NCBI RefSeq assembly: GCF_016595465.1
Contig: NZ_JAENIK010000012.1
Location: 868,001 to 932,000 of the forward strand
Source of the DNA: Luteolibacter yonseiensis
GTDB lineage: Bacteria > Verrucomicrobiota > Verrucomicrobiia > Verrucomicrobiales > Akkermansiaceae
Direction of reading: 5' to 3'
DNA: 64,000 nt
Part shown: positions 11,745-19,660 of the stretch, one piece after another
Numbering within the stretch: the first letter of the stretch is position 1
How the letters are laid out: every line of letters begins with the position of its first letter
Program-made: the position numbers and the translations under genes
Notes under the pieces: model-generated
Database searches by the model: none
Seen by the model: only the letters and a program-made list of their open reading frames with translations
Told to the model about the DNA's origin: nothing

Positions 11745-12758
11745 ATGGATTACTTTTCGGATTCAATGGCATGGCTGGGCAAGCCGGACGGCAGCGTGGT
11801 GATCGGTTACGGACCATTCGAAAGCTCGGTCGAGCCTCCTGCCGGTGGCGTGGCCTTCCATGTGCAGGACTTCGCCCTCCAAGACCCCGAACCGTGGAAA
11901 ATCCCCAGCCGTGTCGAACGGAGCACTCCCGCCGAGCTGGGGGCGATGAACCGCGCGACGCGACCTCCGGAATGGGTCTGGGACCCGTTGGACGCCGCCC
12001 CCTTTTCAGTCGTCTTCCAGGAGGTGATGTCGTCCATCCACAGCGGGATCTTTGAAAAAACCGTACCAGTGGTCACCGAGAGGGGAACGTCGGCGGAAGC
12101 CCCGGGACCGGGCATCATCGAAGGCATGATCCGGCAACCCTCCCCGCTCCATTCCTACGGTTGGGTGCGGGGAAGTTCCGGGTTCGCTGGAGCCACTCCG
12201 GAGCTGCTTTTCTCCTTGAATGGGGACCGGCTGGAAACCATGGCACTCGCCGGCACCGCCCGCAGCGAGGACCGACATGTCTTCGCGGCGGATGAAAAGG
12301 AGATCCGTGAGCATGAATATGTCGCCCAGACACTCGCATCCAAATTGTTGGATCTCGGAAAAATCCAGCGCCGGTCACGCGAGATCCTGGATCTCGGCAG
12401 CATCGTTCATTTCCTCACGACCATCTCGTTGGACCTGGAGATTCCCCAGACGCCCGCGAAACTGCTCCGGCGTCTCCACCCCACCCCCGCTCTCGGCCCG
12501 CTCCCACGCACCGTGGAGACTCTGGCGCTGTTGTTGGACTGGCGGGAACGCCTGGGCTGCCCTGCGGAGTTCGGAGCTCCGTTCGGACTTTGGGATCATG
12601 ACCGTTTCGACGCCATCGTGGCGATCCGCGGAATCTGGTGGGAGCATCGGCAACTCATGCTCCCGGCCGGTTGCGGCATCATCGAGGCCAGCCGCCTCGT
12701 CAACGAGTGGCGGGAACTGAGATTGAAGCGCGAGTCTGTTAAAAATTTCATTCTTTAG
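11745..12758 (+). CDS. Chorismate-binding enzyme, probable isochorismate synthase
   Basis: 337 residues. The C-terminal two thirds is the chorismate-utilising fold: GATPELLF, ALAGTARS, KEIREHEYV, LHPTPALG, then AIRGIWW and a terminal AGCGIIEASRLVNEWRE. These correspond to the ATPEL, AGT, KE-x-EH, HPTPAVxG and GAGIVxxSxPxxEWxE blocks shared by MenF, EntC, PabB and TrpE. The lack of a glutaminase domain nearby and the MenF-like HPTPALG favour isochorismate synthase, the first step from chorismate to menaquinone or a siderophore. Aminodeoxychorismate synthase is the main alternative. No other menaquinone gene is in view, so the pathway is not fixed. Confidence 0.8.
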   Translation: MDYFSDSMAWLGKPDGSVVIGYGPFESSVEPPAGGVAFHVQDFALQDPEPWKIPSRVERSTPAELGAMNRATRPPEWVWDPLDAAPFSVVFQEVMSSIHSGIFEKTVPVVTERGTSAEAPGPGIIEGMIRQPSPLHSYGWVRGSSGFAGATPELLFSLNGDRLETMALAGTARSEDRHVFAADEKEIREHEYVAQTLASKLLDLGKIQRRSREILDLGSIVHFLTTISLDLEIPQTPAKLLRRLHPTPALGPLPRTVETLALLLDWRERLGCPAEFGAPFGLWDHDRFDAIVAIRGIWWEHRQLMLPAGCGIIEASRLVNEWRELRLKRESVKNFIL

Positions 12759-12932
12759 TTTATGATGTTTGGCATGATCTGCTTCCCGGGTTTCTGACCA
12801 TCTTGGAAAATCGCCGGATATGGCTCATTCAGAACAAGAATCCGGCGCCGCATGCTTCCGGGCAATTAATTAAAAAAGATTGATTGTTTTTGAAAATCCA
12901 ACATTATCGCGGGCGCATCGCATCCTTCGATC

Positions 12933-14963
12933 ATGTGGTTTAACAGTCATGCTCGTCCGTTCCACAGCCTCGCGCTGACGGCGGCATTGACATGCATGGG
13001 CGCTTATGAAGCCAAAGCTTTGGAGCCCATGAATCTCGGCAACCCTATCGGCAGGATCGCCCGGATTTTCGACTCACAACTGGTTCGGACCGAAGACCGG
13101 GTTTCATGGCTGGACAACCGCGTCTCCACCTTCGCCCCGCATCGGGAGCATTCAATGAAAGTCGGCCTGGGCCACCGGGGATACCGCTCCAAAAAAGGGG
13201 GCGCAGATCCTGCCGTCACAATTGATCTGGGCAAGGAACATCCTCTGGACACCATTTTCCTCGTCCCGTGCCAGCGGGAATCCATCGATGACACTGGCAT
13301 TTTTCCGAAGCGTTACACCGTCGAACTCTCGAACCGGACGGATTTCGCCCAACGGACCGTGCTGTTCAGCTCGAATTCCATTTCTCCGTCCAGTCGGTTG
13401 AACGATGGAAATCCGGTTCCGTTGAACGCCCGGAACACCTCCGCGCGCTATGTGCGGCTCACGGTTCACGAAGGTCACAAAAAGGGAATGCTCGATCTTT
13501 TCGGGCTATCCGAAATCGTCGTCATATCGGAAAACGATCCGGTATCATTGGGCGCGCCGGTAACCACCATCGGCAATCTCAACGTCCGGGGCATCTGGTA
13601 TCCGGAGTCCCTTACGGACGGGCGGACCCCGCTTGGCATCTGGCAGAACGGCGGCAAACCCACCTCGGAGGCCGGCGATTCGGTGAATGTTTCCCGGGAA
13701 AGCGACACGGTCTCCTGGAGCATCTCTCTGCCGCAAGCCGCGGAACTCGACCGGGTTGTCCTGTTTCCTTATCAAATCGACCGCTCCTTTGAATCCTCGG
13801 TCCTTCCTGAAGCCGTCACCATCCACCTCCAGGATGCCGGCGGTCAGGAGGAAACGCTCGCGGCGGAATGGAGAAATCCGCTCGCCGGTAGTGTCAACAT
13901 GACACCGATCGTGATTCCCCTCAATGGCAGGACAGGCAGGAACATCCGCATCACCGGAACCCGGCCGTGGGTCATGGGAGATCTGAAAATCCACGCCCTT
14001 TCGGAAATCGAAGTCTGGTCCTCCGGAAAGAATCTCGCCACGGCACTTCCCGTCATCCGCGAGTCGGAGGGGGCTGCCGCCACTGTCACCACCCTCACCG
14101 ACGGCTACACCTCGGACAATAAAATCATCCCCATGGGCATCTGGCTGGACCAGCTTTATGAACGCGGACGGATCGAACGGGAACTCGCCATCCTGCGGCC
14201 CGTCCACCGCCAGCTTGCCTCGGAAAGCGAATTGAACGCCACATGGGGCTCCGCCGTCGTGCTGGGGCTGACCTTCCTGATCCCTGTTTTCATCGTGGAA
14301 CGGCGACGCCTGATGTCCCGCGACCAGCTCGACCAGCTCCGGAAACGCATCGCCTCGGATCTCCACGACGACATCGGCAGCAACCTGGGGAGCATTTCCC
14401 TGATCGCCCGCACCGCGCGCAAGGATCTTGTCCGCCTGCAAGGGCCGGAAGAAGTGGCGGAAGACCTCGGCCAGGTCGAATCCATCGCCCGTGAGAGTTC
14501 GTTGGCCATGCGCGACATTGTCTGGCTGCTGGAACGCCGCCAGGACTCCATCGGCGACCTCGTCCAGCGGATGCGGGAGACCGCGGGACGCCTTTTGCGC
14601 GAGATCAGCTACACCGTCGAGTGCGAGTCGAACAAAACAACCGCGAAACTTTCACTTGATGCGAAGCGTCACCTGTTCCTTTTTTACAAAGAAGCCATCC
14701 ACAACGTGCTCAAACACTCCCAAGCCAACCGAGTATCCATCCGCCTTTGGGACGAAGATGACAAACTTGCATTAGAAATTCTCGACAACGGCGTAGGACT
14801 TCCGCTCAATGACGACACCAAGTCAACGACCGTGCACAAGCTCGAAGACCGTGCACGTGTGCTCGACGGGCTTCTACAGATCGCTTCATCCAAGGAAAAA
14901 GGCACCGCCATCCGCCTACTCGTCAAACGTTCCCACCTCACCGCCCACCCCACACTCGCATGA
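12933..14963 (+). CDS. Secreted-domain sensor histidine kinase (HisKA_3, discoidin-like periplasmic part)
   Basis: 676 residues. A signal peptide (about 1-30) is followed by a periplasmic region of roughly 400 residues containing two beta-rich, discoidin-like modules (about 75-200 and 215-355; for example SARYVRLTVHEGHKKG and GRNIRITGTRPW), which usually bind carbohydrate. One membrane helix lies near 437-458. The cytoplasmic part has the NarX/DesK-type HisKA_3 box RIASDLHDDIGSNLG (His about 476) and a C-terminal HATPase domain with ILDNGVGLPL. The stop codon overlaps the start of the next gene (ATGA at 14960-14963), so the pair is translationally coupled with its LuxR regulator. The ligand is unknown; the discoidin call is from motif rhythm only. 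Confidence 0.88.
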   Translation: MWFNSHARPFHSLALTAALTCMGAYEAKALEPMNLGNPIGRIARIFDSQLVRTEDRVSWLDNRVSTFAPHREHSMKVGLGHRGYRSKKGGADPAVTIDLGKEHPLDTIFLVPCQRESIDDTGIFPKRYTVELSNRTDFAQRTVLFSSNSISPSSRLNDGNPVPLNARNTSARYVRLTVHEGHKKGMLDLFGLSEIVVISENDPVSLGAPVTTIGNLNVRGIWYPESLTDGRTPLGIWQNGGKPTSEAGDSVNVSRESDTVSWSISLPQAAELDRVVLFPYQIDRSFESSVLPEAVTIHLQDAGGQEETLAAEWRNPLAGSVNMTPIVIPLNGRTGRNIRITGTRPWVMGDLKIHALSEIEVWSSGKNLATALPVIRESEGAAATVTTLTDGYTSDNKIIPMGIWLDQLYERGRIERELAILRPVHRQLASESELNATWGSAVVLGLTFLIPVFIVERRRLMSRDQLDQLRKRIASDLHDDIGSNLGSISLIARTARKDLVRLQGPEEVAEDLGQVESIARESSLAMRDIVWLLERRQDSIGDLVQRMRETAGRLLREISYTVECESNKTTAKLSLDAKRHLFLFYKEAIHNVLKHSQANRVSIRLWDEDDKLALEILDNGVGLPLNDDTKSTTVHKLEDRARVLDGLLQIASSKEKGTAIRLLVKRSHLTAHPTLA

Positions 14964-15616
14964 TCTCCGGAGACTCCACCACCTCCTGCATTTGGATTTT
15001 GGAAGATCACGAAGTATTTGCCAAGCAGATCCGTCGTTTGATCAGCCATGAGACGGATCTCACCTGCCCGCATCACTTCACCAGCGCGGCGGATCTTTTC
15101 GACAAGCTCAAGTTCACGACCGAGCGGCCCGATCTCCTGCTTCTGGATCTTGGACTGCCACGCCGCAGTGGTCTCGAAGTTCTTGCGGACCTCCGCCAGA
15201 TCCTGCCGGATCTCAAAGTCCTCATCCTCTCCGCATCGGACGACCGGGACAAGGTCTACCGTGCCATCTGCAGCGGAGCCTCCGGCTACCTGCTGAAAAC
15301 CGCCGATCCCGAAGAAATCCTCTCCGGCATCCGGGACGTCATCCACGGAGCCTCGGCGCTCAGCGCGCCGATCGCCAGTATGATCCTCCAAGGATTCGCC
15401 CGTTACGGCCCGGTGGAACACATCGAACCCCTCACCAGCCGGGAGGAAGAAGTCCTGCGGCTTCTGGTCCGTGGCTTGATCAAGAAGGAAATCGCCGACG
15501 AACTGCTCATTTCCCAACACACCGTGGACATGCATTTGCGCTCGGTTTATCGGAAACTCCAAGTCCGCTCGCAGACCGAAGCCGTCTCCAAGGCGCTTCG
15601 TCAAGGGTTGGTGTGA
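14960..15616 (+). CDS. NarL/LuxR-family response regulator
   Basis: 218 residues. The receiver domain is at about 10-125 with phospho-acceptor Asp in LLLDLGLPRRSG, the switch Thr/Ser region LILSASDD, and the Lys in YLLKTADP. The LuxR-type helix-turn-helix at about 155-215 reads LTSREEEVLRLLVRGLIKKE. Its start overlaps the end of the upstream histidine kinase by four bases, so it is that kinase's cognate regulator. NarL-type regulators bind DNA as dimers once phosphorylated. The target genes are unknown; the stretch downstream is gene-poor. Confidence 0.94.
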   Translation: MISGDSTTSCIWILEDHEVFAKQIRRLISHETDLTCPHHFTSAADLFDKLKFTTERPDLLLLDLGLPRRSGLEVLADLRQILPDLKVLILSASDDRDKVYRAICSGASGYLLKTADPEEILSGIRDVIHGASALSAPIASMILQGFARYGPVEHIEPLTSREEEVLRLLVRGLIKKEIADELLISQHTVDMHLRSVYRKLQVRSQTEAVSKALRQGLV

Positions 15617-15982
15617 GGCACGTGGCAATCTGGATCGGGTTGCCAGACTGTGATCAAGGGCGGCTGATACCATTTGACTCTGATCCCGAGTCGCGACCCC
15701 GTGGACTGCGTGCAGCTTGTTGCCGCTTTCATCTGCCAGCTCGCTGGCCGGGACGAAGGTCCGAATTCATAGGGCGCGCCTCCCCTTGTGCGACAGCCTG
15801 CTGAGCAATCAATGATTGGCTCTGGTTCCGCCGTGTCAGCAAGCTGACTACGGAAGGCGGCCAGCGAGCCGCACGCATTCCGAAAACGTCGCTGGCTCCA
15901 ATCGTCACTTTATTTTCGGAAACTGGTATGATCCCATCTCCAACAAATAGAGGATTATGAGGACGCGCGGGATGACGCCTCT

Positions 15983-16052
15983 GCATGTAGTTTAGCCTTT
16001 TAAGGCGTTTTTCGCACGCCCAAAAGACGCCTTAAAAGGCTAAACGACGTGC
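15983..16052. repeat. Long perfect-core hairpin
   Basis: GTTTAGCCTTTTAAGGCG (15990-16007) is exactly complementary to 16028-16045. Pairing continues inward for 5 more base pairs with one G-T pair, and outward as GCATGT/ACGTGC across a single mismatch. The loop is about 10 bases. No gene abuts it. It could be a bidirectional terminator for the response regulator, a REP-like element or a small mobile-element remnant. Confidence 0.6.
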
Positions 16053-16186
16053 GGAATCTGTCGTTGCTCATGCACCACAGAATGATGAGACGCGATTACG
16101 AGTCACATTACTTCCTGGAAGAGATACGATTTCTTCGCAAACAGGTGACATCCGGTTGCTCTTCAGGATCTCACCGACCTCAGGTC

Positions 16187-16227
16187 TAAACAAAAATCCC
16201 CGGCTCGCCAAAAACGAGCCAGGGATT
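16187..16227 (-). terminator. Intrinsic terminator of rplI
   Basis: On the minus strand, 22 bases after the rplI stop codon, a stem AATCCCTGGCTCG pairs with CGAGCCGGGGATT (one mismatch, 16195-16227), followed by a T-rich run (TTTTTGTTT). This is a textbook factor-independent terminator. Confidence 0.85.
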
Positions 16228-16249
16228 GTAAAAAATGAATCGCTTTAAA

Positions 16250-16723
16250 TCAGCCTTCTGTTTCCTCGGTATCACCCGCGTCCACCGAGATGACAAGCGT
16301 GGTGGTGACTTCCGGATGGAGGCGGATGGAGACTTCCGACTTGCCCGACTTCTTGATGGGCTTCTCAAGCTCGATCGCGTGACGGTCGATGACGATGCCC
16401 GCGGCCTCGAGTTCCTTGTGGATGTCAATGCTGGTGACGGAGCCGAACGCCTTGCCACCTTGGCCGGTGGAAAGCACGAACTTCGGCTTCAGTTTGGAAA
16501 TCTTTGCGGCGGTTGCTTGGAAAGCAACGAGCTCTTCCGCTTCGCGGGCGGCGCGGGTGGCCTTGAGCGCCTCCACGTGACGAAGGTTCGACTTGGTTGC
16601 TTCAAACGCCTTGCCTTGTGGGATCAGGAAATTCCGGGCATATCCGGCGCGGACTTTGACGACATCAGCTTCGGCACCAAGGCCTTCGATTTTTTCTTTG
16701 AGAATAACTTGTGCGTTGGCCAT
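16250..16723 (-). CDS. rplI: 50S ribosomal protein L9
   Basis: 157 residues; usual length is about 148. The N-terminal domain has the L9 signature VILKEKIEGLGAEADVVKVR, then GYARNFLIPQGKA. A long connecting helix and a C-terminal domain ending in an acidic tail (DAGDTEETEG) follow. L9 binds 23S rRNA near the L1 stalk base and limits frameshifting. In many bacteria rplI follows rpsF and rpsR, but here it is alone, with its own promoter at 16760-16788 and a strong terminator. No Shine-Dalgarno sequence is evident before the ATG. Confidence 0.96.
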   Translation of the reverse strand: MANAQVILKEKIEGLGAEADVVKVRAGYARNFLIPQGKAFEATKSNLRHVEALKATRAAREAEELVAFQATAAKISKLKPKFVLSTGQGGKAFGSVTSIDIHKELEAAGIVIDRHAIELEKPIKKSGKSEVSIRLHPEVTTTLVISVDAGDTEETEG

Positions 16724-16759
16724 AGGAGTCTGAGGTAAAAAAGTTCGTTTGGGGGCGGC

Positions 16760-16788
16760 GATTTAGGCTTCGTACCAAATTGAGTCAA
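16760..16788 (-). promoter_or_regulatory. Predicted sigma-70 promoter of rplI
   Basis: Read on the minus strand, TTGACT (16788-16783) is followed after exactly 17 bases by TAAATC (16765-16760). Transcription would start near 16753, giving a leader of about 30 bases. Confidence 0.5.
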
Positions 16789-17096
16789 GAAGAATGATTC
16801 CATTTTATTTCACATTTCCGAAATATCTCCGAGGCCACCCGGACCAGGTTTCATCCCTTGGTGACACAAAATGATCCAAGACATTGGCGGGGCTTGGCAA
16901 TAGCGTGTGATAGGAAAGCGCTTGGGCACGCCTACAAGCGCCGCTGGGCGCTGCGCTTGACGGGGTGAGAAGCGTCGATTGCCCGACTCTTGGAAGAGAC
17001 CCGTGAAAGCGACTGTCGTATAACTGGCCGAAGCTGACGACACCTGTCGATTGTTTCCCCACCTCTCCGCCAGAATAATGAGATAATATGAATCAT

Positions 17097-17125
17097 TTGA
17101 CATCCTACCTTCCAATAGGTAGACA
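17097..17125 (+). promoter_or_regulatory. TetR-gene promoter with operator in the spacer
   Basis: A consensus -35 box TTGACA (17097-17102) is followed after 17 bases by TAGACA (17120-17125). The spacer is filled by the inverted repeat CTACCTTCCAATAGGTAG (17105-17122). A repressor bound there would block RNA polymerase. A matching site lies at 17771-17788. The predicted start of transcription falls at about the ATG at 17132. Confidence 0.7.
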
Positions 17126-17131
17126 TCATTC

Positions 17132-17707
17132 ATGCCTGACTCTTCGACATCGGAAGAAATCCTCCGTTGCGCCCGCCGCCTCATCACCACCGGTGGCTAC
17201 AACGGCTTCAGCTATGCGGATATTTCCGCCGTCGTAGGTATCCGCAAGGCCAGCATCCATCATCACTTCCCCACCAAGGCGGATCTGGTGACCACCCTTG
17301 TTTCCCAATATCGGAAAGAGGCGGAAGCCGGACTGGCCGCCATGGGAAATCATTTCCAGAGTCCCTCCGACCTCCTCCGCGCCTACACGGGCTACTGGGA
17401 AAAGTGCTTCGCCGATTCATCCGATCCATTCTGTGTCTGCGCCCTTCTCGCGGGGCAGATGCCCGGTATTCCCGAAGAGGTCGCCACCCAAGTCCGCGCT
17501 TACTTTCATATGCTGACTGAATGGGTCACTTCCGTCCTGGAGCGGGGCGTGGCTGATAAACAATTCCGCCTCTCGGCCCCTGCTGCTGTCGAAGCCGGGA
17601 TTTTCGTCGCCACCATTCATGGTGCCATGATTTCCGCCCGCGCCTATGGCGACGGTCAGGTCTTCCACGCCATCGTCCAGCCGACCTTCGCTCGCCTCAC
17701 CGGCTGA
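17132..17707 (+). CDS. TetR/AcrR family transcriptional repressor
   Basis: 191 residues. The N-terminal helix-turn-helix (about 8-55) reads ILRCARRLITTGGYNGFSYADISAVVG, then KASIHHHFPTKADLV, the standard TetR DNA-binding pattern. The C-terminal two thirds is a helical ligand-binding domain with several Cys and Met residues, ending AIVQPTFARLTG. An 18-base operator overlaps its own promoter, and a second, nearly matching operator sits between this gene and the membrane-protein gene. This implies self-repression and control of that neighbour. The inducer is unknown; members with this start (STSEEILRCARRLI) are often induced by small hydrophobic compounds. Confidence 0.93.
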   Translation: MPDSSTSEEILRCARRLITTGGYNGFSYADISAVVGIRKASIHHHFPTKADLVTTLVSQYRKEAEAGLAAMGNHFQSPSDLLRAYTGYWEKCFADSSDPFCVCALLAGQMPGIPEEVATQVRAYFHMLTEWVTSVLERGVADKQFRLSAPAAVEAGIFVATIHGAMISARAYGDGQVFHAIVQPTFARLTG

Positions 17708-17770
17708 CGTCCGCCCCCATCGTAGCAAATAGGATCCTGCCCTCAGATGCAAAAAGCCGCGATACAAAAA

Positions 17771-17788
17771 CTACCAACTAGTAGGTAG
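17771..17788 (+). promoter_or_regulatory. Second TetR operator, upstream of the membrane-protein gene
   Basis: CTACCAACTAGTAGGTAG shares 13 of 18 positions with the site at 17105-17122 (CTACC, then C, A and T at matching positions, then AGGTAG). As at the first site, a TAG(A/T)CA -10-like hexamer overlaps its right end (17786-17791). This is the likely control point for the gene at 17884. Confidence 0.65.
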
Positions 17789-17883
17789 TCATGCCTTCGA
17801 TCAGCTGTTCCATGAAGTTTCCGCTGATTCGAATCATTCTCAGTGAAATCCCCCCATCAACAACAAACCAACCAATCAAAATC

Positions 17884-18387
17884 ATGTTCGGAATATCTCC
17901 TCTAGGCTGGCTCCATACCCTCGGCAGCCTTCCCGCGATCCCGGTCGCCTTCTACATGTTCGCCCGTGCCGGGCGGATCGATCCCCGGTCGAGGGCTGGC
18001 GCGCTCTACTTCATCTTCATGCTCATCGGAATCGCCACTGTCTTCCCCGTCTCCCATTCACCCGTCGGAAATGTCTTTGCGATCATCACGCTCGTGCTGC
18101 TCCTGACCGGCTACGGAATTTCCAGGATCCCCCACAGAAGCCGTGCTGCTGTCCATGTGGAAACCATCAGCCTGACACTCACTGCATTTCTGCTCATGCT
18201 CCCCACCGTCACCGAGATCCTCCGCCGCGTCCCTGACGGCCATCCCTTCGTCTCTGACCTCAATTCGCCCCTGCTCAAAGGAGTTCATGGCATCCTTTTG
18301 CTCGGCCTCATCATCGGCCTCACACTGCAAATACGCTCGCTCAGGAAACAAAGCCGCGCGGAAGCAATCCAGCCAATCGCCAAATAG
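17884..18387 (+). CDS. Small integral membrane protein of unknown function
   Basis: 167 residues with four or five predicted membrane helices (GWLHTLGSLPAIPVAFYMF, LYFIFMLIGIATVF, VFAIITLVLLLTGYGI, ISLTLTAFLLMLPTV, GILLLGLIIGLTL). I do not recognise a named family with certainty; it resembles DUF2306-like or TetR-associated four-helix proteins. A TetR operator lies about 95 bases upstream, so it is probably the repressor's target, and export or stress roles are possible. The frame opens earlier (an ATG at 17791), but MFGISPLGWLHTLG is the natural start before the first helix. A GC-rich hairpin follows the stop. Confidence 0.75.
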   Translation: MFGISPLGWLHTLGSLPAIPVAFYMFARAGRIDPRSRAGALYFIFMLIGIATVFPVSHSPVGNVFAIITLVLLLTGYGISRIPHRSRAAVHVETISLTLTAFLLMLPTVTEILRRVPDGHPFVSDLNSPLLKGVHGILLLGLIIGLTLQIRSLRKQSRAEAIQPIAK

Positions 18388-18409
18388 GCCTGCAAAAACC
18401 CGGACCGGA

Positions 18410-18431
18410 CGGGGAAGCCTAGCGCTCCCCG
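18410..18431 (+). terminator. Possible hairpin after the membrane-protein gene
   Basis: CGGGGA (18410-18415) pairs with TCCCCG (18426-18431) around a 10-base loop, about 20 bases past the stop codon. There is no T-tract. Confidence 0.25.
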
Positions 18432-18664
18432 CCCCAAGGGCTGTTGAAATCCGAAATAAGAACCTCAGAAGAAGTCCAGAACCCGTAAATGCCAATCCCT
18501 GAAGGCATTGCGCTTCAGCTTTCTCTTCCGACCGGCGAAATGAAGCGATCCATCGCCTCCCCTCGGTCTCCGCTTTCTTCCTTCAATAAACGGTCATCTA
18601 TCGGCGATCAACATCCTTGATCTCCATTCTTGCCACCTCGTCCTTATTCCCACTAGCTCGTCGC

Positions 18665-19639
18665 ATGGAAACACACCGCATTTTCTCCGATTCGCCGCTC
18701 AGTGCCGACCATGCCCGCCTTCTCGTGGATGGTGCGGCACCGCATGAAATCCTGTTTCCGAAAAAGGCGGTCGCCTCCGTGCTCGCCAAGCCCGAGCCCG
18801 ATCCTGCGTTCGCCCTTGCCGACATCGCCTTCGGCCAGCCGGACCTGGACAGCATCCGGAGTTCCGGGAAACTGAAGTGGCTGCACATCAGCACCGCGGG
18901 CTTCACCCGCTACGATACTCCGGAATTCCGCGCCTTGGTCGCGGAGCGGGGCATTGTGGTGACGAACAGCTCCAGCGTCTATGCCCGTGCCTGCGCCGAC
19001 CACGTCTTCGCCTTCATGCTTGCCCAATCCCGGCTGCTGCCGGAAGCCCTCGCCAGCCAGGCGGCGAACGGATCGGAAGAATGGTTCCGCCTGCGTTCGA
19101 ACTCGGTTTCGTTGCGCGGACAACACGTCGTCATCCTCGGATTTGGCGGCATCGCGACCGAGCTGGTGAAATTGCTGGTCCCCTTTGAGATGAAAATCAC
19201 CGCCATGCGCCGCCAGCCTCGTGGGGACGAGGGATTCCCCACGGTGACCACGGAGGAACTGCCCGCCGCGTTGGCGACGGCGGACCACGTCATCAACATC
19301 CTCCCCGACAACGCCGCCTCACAACATTTCATCAATGCGGAGCGCCTCGCCCAGATGAAACCCGGGGTCATCTTCCACAACATCGGCCGAGGCACCACGG
19401 TGGATCAGGATGCCTTGCTGGAATCCCTCCGCAGCGGCCACCTCGGTGCCGCCTGGCTGGACGTGACCGAACCGGAACCCCTCCCCGCCGACCACCCGCT
19501 GCGGAGCGTGCCGAACTGCCACATCACCCCGCACATCGCAGGGGGTCATGGCGATGAAAGCGGGACACTGGTCCGCCATTTCCTCACCAATCTCAATCTA
19601 TATCTGGCGGGTGAACCCCTGCGGGATAGGATCATGTGA
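18665..19639 (+). CDS. D-2-hydroxyacid dehydrogenase family protein
   Basis: 324 residues. The C-terminal NAD-binding domain has the Rossmann motif VVILGFGGIATELVKLL (about 158-174) and the family's catalytic set: Arg in NIGRGTTVD, Glu in DVTEPEPLP, and His in ITPHIAGG. The N-terminal substrate domain (METHRIFSDSPLSADHARL) is diverged. These enzymes reduce 2-keto acids to D-2-hydroxy acids with NAD(P)H. The substrate here cannot be read from sequence. Start MET at 18665 follows a 277-base gap with no other gene. The WD40 gene follows 21 bases after its stop codon. Confidence 0.9.
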   Translation: METHRIFSDSPLSADHARLLVDGAAPHEILFPKKAVASVLAKPEPDPAFALADIAFGQPDLDSIRSSGKLKWLHISTAGFTRYDTPEFRALVAERGIVVTNSSSVYARACADHVFAFMLAQSRLLPEALASQAANGSEEWFRLRSNSVSLRGQHVVILGFGGIATELVKLLVPFEMKITAMRRQPRGDEGFPTVTTEELPAALATADHVINILPDNAASQHFINAERLAQMKPGVIFHNIGRGTTVDQDALLESLRSGHLGAAWLDVTEPEPLPADHPLRSVPNCHITPHIAGGHGDESGTLVRHFLTNLNLYLAGEPLRDRIM

Positions 19640-19660
19640 GGAAGTGGGCACCCTGAACCC

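Larger units (their letters stand above)
15617..16249. other. Gene-poor intergenic stretch
   Basis: 633 bases between the response regulator and rplI with no convincing gene; the longest minus-strand opening (15729-15986) lacks any family feature. It contains a strong hairpin (15983-16052), a 12-base inverted repeat GCTCGCTGGCCG (15739-15750) with its complement at 15858-15869, and the rplI terminator near its right end. It may be remnant sequence. Confidence 0.5.
16724..17131. other. Divergent intergenic region rplI / TetR
   Basis: 408 bases between divergent genes. It holds the predicted rplI promoter on the left and the TetR promoter/operator on the right. The middle (about 16910-16980) is rich in GCGC-type short inverted repeats, but I see no gene or RNA I can name. 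Confidence 0.5.

Noticed and set aside
15739..15869. 12-base inverted repeat GCTCGCTGGCCG with 107-base spacing
   Set aside because: Short, GC-rich and without gene or mobile-element context; chance is likely.
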